Assembly: GCA_031276055.1 (NCBI GenBank) | Contig: JAISNW010000135.1 | Span: 1 to 7,012 of the forward strand | Length of the DNA: 7,012 nt | DNA from: Deferribacteraceae bacterium | GTDB lineage: Bacteria; Chrysiogenota; Deferribacteres; Deferribacterales; JAISNW01 | Direction: 5' to 3' | Position numbers and translations under genes: made by a program | The notes under the pieces: generated by a model | The model's database searches: none | The model's input: the letters and a program-made list of their open reading frames with translations, nothing else | What the model was told of the DNA's origin: nothing | In this document: positions 6,183-7,012 of the stretch, piece by piece | Layout of the letters: each line of letters starts with the position of its first letter | How positions within the stretch are numbered: the first letter of the stretch is position 1

Positions 6183-6281
6183 CTATACAGATGATTAGGC
6201 AAGTTAAGCAATATTCTGAAATTCCCTTTCCGACAATTCCCCTTTGCCCTTACACCTTTTATGTCTGCACTGATAAAGTTG

Positions 6282-6310
6282 TTGACTTTAAAAATATTTA
6301 TATGTAGTAT
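6282..6310 (+). promoter_or_regulatory. Main promoter candidate of the M23 peptidase gene
   Basis: TTGACT (6282-6287), a 17-base spacer and TAGTAT (6305-6310) form a near-consensus sigma-70 promoter. Transcription from about 6317 would give a leader of about 65 bases before the ATG at 6382. Confidence 0.6.
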
Positions 6311-6381
6311 ATGTTTTTTGTTGATAACTATAAGTATATCCTGCGTAGAGCAAACTTGCACGCAAGAGTGGAGCAAAGTTT

Positions 6382-7012
6382 ATGTCAAGAAAATACACAC
6401 TAATGCTTTTCCCTTCTGACAAGATGGGGAAATTCCGCACCCTCACCACAGGGCTTTCTACAATGATCTTTGCTGTGCTGGCTTTCTTTTGCATGGTTAT
6501 TGCTTTTGTTTTCTCAATAGTTCTACTTGTTAAGGCGTATACTAACGATATAGGAAGGGTTGAAACCTATCAAGACGAGAATCTCGAACTAAAACGGCAG
6601 GTTGCTCTCTACAATAAGCAGATAGAAGACCTTATTAATAGAATTTCTGAATTAGATGAACTTGAATTTAAGGTGCGTGATCTCATATCTCTACAAAGTG
6701 GAAATGTTCCGCTGAAACCTATCGCTGTCGGCGGTAAGGAAGTTGATGTTCTGAGGGAGTTTTCCACCGCCGCAGCTCTAAATGAAAAGGAGTTTTTCTC
6801 TAACCTAGACACTACCCTTACCGCCCTCTCTTATGAGGTGGAGAAACGGGAGTTTACCCTCTCCGATCTGGCGGCAAAACTCGAGGAAAAGCGTCTTGTG
6901 CTCCTATACACTCCAACGATAAAACCTGTTAACGGTTGGTTATCAAGCCAGTTTGGTTTTCGCATCTCGCCGTTTACTGGAAGGCAAACATTCCATGAAG
7001 GCATAGATATCG
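6382..7012 (+). CDS. Membrane-anchored M23-family peptidase (LytM/NlpD type), 3' end off the window
   Basis: The 210 visible codons encode a short cytoplasmic N-terminus (KYTLMLFPSDKMGKFRTL), one membrane helix (about 26-51) and an envelope-side coiled coil (about 58-105). A charged linker with a second helical segment (about 135-172) follows, then the beginning of an M23 domain: NGWLSSQFGFR (184-194) and FHEGIDI (204-210). His205 and Asp209 form the first zinc-binding HxxxD motif; the later HxH motif lies past the right edge. M23 enzymes cleave peptide cross-links of peptidoglycan, while degenerate coiled-coil relatives activate amidases. The retained HxxxD favours an active enzyme, but the missing part decides. 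The start has GGAG (6370-6373) eight bases upstream, and an in-frame TAG at 6346 excludes a long N-terminal extension. It diverges from the O-acylation pair. Confidence 0.9.
   Translation, partial: MSRKYTLMLFPSDKMGKFRTLTTGLSTMIFAVLAFFCMVIAFVFSIVLLVKAYTNDIGRVETYQDENLELKRQVALYNKQIEDLINRISELDELEFKVRDLISLQSGNVPLKPIAVGGKEVDVLREFSTAAALNEKEFFSNLDTTLTALSYEVEKREFTLSDLAAKLEEKRLVLLYTPTIKPVNGWLSSQFGFRISPFTGRQTFHEGIDI

Larger units (their letters stand above)
5919..6381. other. 463-base intergenic region between the O-acylation pair and the M23 gene
   Basis: This divergent region carries two plus-strand promoter candidates, two terminator-like hairpins (each listed separately) and an AT-rich inverted repeat. 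The inverted repeat is GCTG-x-TTTTAA paired with TTAAAA-xxxx-CAGC (6006-6037), followed by five T (6038-6042). A 17-codon plus-strand reading frame (ATG 6003 to TAA 6056) begins beside it, with only a weak GGA upstream; I do not call it a gene. I find no convincing minus-strand promoter for the SGNH-like gene. In the presumed M23 leader, CTTG-CACG-CAAG (6355-6366) makes a small hairpin just before the Shine-Dalgarno, and GAGCAAA occurs twice (6348-6354, 6371-6377). Apparent minus-strand reading frames here lack family resemblance. Confidence 0.6.

Noticed and set aside
6161..6494. Minus-strand frames at 6161-6376 and 6288-6494
   Set aside because: They lie over the hairpins, the M23 promoter and the M23 N-terminus, show no family resemblance and lack a good ribosome-binding site.
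6609..6812. 67-codon minus-strand frame inside the M23 gene
   Set aside because: It is antisense to the coiled-coil region of a clear gene and Ser/Leu-rich by complementarity.

Overview
The window reads as chromosomal DNA of a Gram-negative bacterium with moderate, slightly AT-leaning composition and very compact gene packing. It contains no mobile element, CRISPR array, rRNA or tRNA that I can see. The membrane-anchored M23 peptidase with a coiled coil, the AlgI/AlgX-type O-acetylation pair and the Rrf2 regulator fit an envelope-bearing anaerobe or microaerophile of a Deferribacterota-, Spirochaetota- or deltaproteobacterial-like lineage. I cannot fix the phylum from this sequence.

Layout, left to right. 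Positions 1-2017 (minus strand) hold a two-gene operon: a 96-residue three-helix membrane protein, then a phosphohexomutase (PMM/PGM superfamily) whose 3' end lies beyond the left edge. It is 571 codons long so far, is continuously open, and has unusual active-site loops. Positions 2018-2130 are a compact divergent control region with two good, physically overlapping promoters and two small dyads. Positions 2131-2951 (plus strand) hold an Rrf2-family regulator with three conserved-type cysteines, followed 11 bases later by ridA, the enamine/imine deaminase. Positions 2959-5918 (minus strand, convergent with ridA and only 7 bases from it) hold a translationally coupled pair: an SGNH/AlgX-AlgJ-like membrane-anchored protein with a C-terminal beta-sandwich, then an AlgI-type MBOAT acyltransferase. 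Positions 5919-6381 are a 463-base intergenic region with two plus-strand promoter candidates and two tandem terminator-like hairpins that belong to no visible gene. Positions 6382-7012 (plus strand) hold the start of an M23 metallopeptidase that runs off the right edge.

How the genes work together: three of the four units concern the cell envelope. The mutase would supply sugar phosphates for glycan synthesis, the MBOAT/SGNH pair would move acyl groups across the membrane onto an exported polysaccharide, and the M23 protein would cut or help regulate the cutting of peptidoglycan. The rrf2-ridA unit is a stress or metabolic pair and shares its promoter region with the membrane protein-mutase operon, so the regulator may control both sides. 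The least ordinary points are the altered catalytic loops of the mutase, the missing catalytic Asp in the AlgX-like protein, its lack of an ATG start, and the orphan promoter and terminators around 6065-6182. I see no clear evidence of a wholly new multi-gene system.
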